Assembly: GCA_003584865.1 (NCBI GenBank) | Contig: QVQE01000167.1 | Location: forward strand, 1-42,306 | Length of the DNA: 42,306 nucleotides | DNA from: Methylococcales bacterium | GTDB taxonomy: Bacteria; Pseudomonadota; Gammaproteobacteria; Methylococcales; Methylomonadaceae | Reading direction: 5' to 3' | Shown: in pieces, positions 42,246 to 42,306 of the stretch | How positions within the stretch are numbered: the first letter of the stretch is position 1 | How the letters are laid out: the number at the start of each line of letters is the position of its first letter | Notes under the pieces: generated by a model | What the model saw: the letters and a program-made list of their open reading frames with translations, nothing else | The model's database searches: none | Told to the model about the DNA's origin: nothing | Position numbers and translations under genes: made by a program

Positions 42246-42289
42246 TGTACAAATGAACACAAACCTTCAGTTCATGTACAATGAAGGTT
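42246..42289. repeat. Overlapping inverted repeats at the right edge
   Basis: TGTACAAATGAAC (42246-42258) can pair with GTTCATGTACA (42270-42280). AACCTTCA (42262-42269) can pair with TGAAGGTT (42282-42289). The two hairpins share bases and exclude each other. A possible ATG follows at 42297 but the window ends. Confidence 0.5.
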
Positions 42290-42306
42290 TATATCCATGC
42301 CATTAG

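Overview
The window looks like chromosome from a gammaproteobacterial methanotroph (order Methylococcales). The main reason is the left end. It carries a formaldehyde-activating enzyme gene (fae) with a CitG/MdcB-like protein, a HisA-like protein, an MfnD-type ATP-grasp ligase and an MfnF-type ASKHA protein. This set is typical of H4MPT/methylofuran-dependent formaldehyde oxidation in methylotrophs. The housekeeping genes (rep, rluD, pgeF, bamD, mepA) have a gammaproteobacterial look and the DNA is moderately AT-rich.

Layout. 1-850: end of an unknown gene, a 20-unit 21-bp tandem repeat and a possible tiny ORF. 849-5192: the C1 island, with the HisA-like gene on the opposite strand and a strong terminator shared with fae. 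5204-7453: two peptidoglycan hydrolases (membrane SLT transglycosylase, MepA). 7481-7831: a non-coding stretch in which I see a complete candidate small RNA gene on the minus strand (dyad, promoter, GGA-rich transcript, terminator), next to a 5' fragment of a tRNA-Arg-like gene. 7832-9856: rep helicase. 10187-14425: a small secreted protein and a large secreted protein made of two copies of an Ig-like plus glycosidase-like unit. 14898-18412: ZIP transporter, pgeF, rluD and divergent bamD. 18433-26617: TetR regulator, MFS transporter, GST and a three-gene RND efflux operon.

27267-40600 is a defence-type island. It contains an EVE-domain protein, an intact hsdR, and an hsdM cut off after its N-terminal domain by a decayed REP-associated (RAYT-type) element. 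These are followed by a RelE/Xre toxin-antitoxin pair and a conserved uncharacterised protein. Next comes a very compact six-gene minus-strand operon: ImmA/IrrE-type metalloprotease, PIN-like protein, type III Mod, HigB-like toxin, HigA-like antitoxin, type III Res. An orphan VapB-like antitoxin lies upstream of it. No specificity gene (hsdS) is present in the window, so the type I system is probably dead, whereas the type III system looks complete.

The strongest candidate for something new is that six-gene operon. A toxin-antitoxin pair sits between the methylase and the nuclease, and a protease/PIN pair precedes the methylase, so restriction may be wired to addiction or abortive functions. 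The second candidate is the small RNA gene. The right end holds an uncharacterised gene and a C-terminally truncated flavodoxin.
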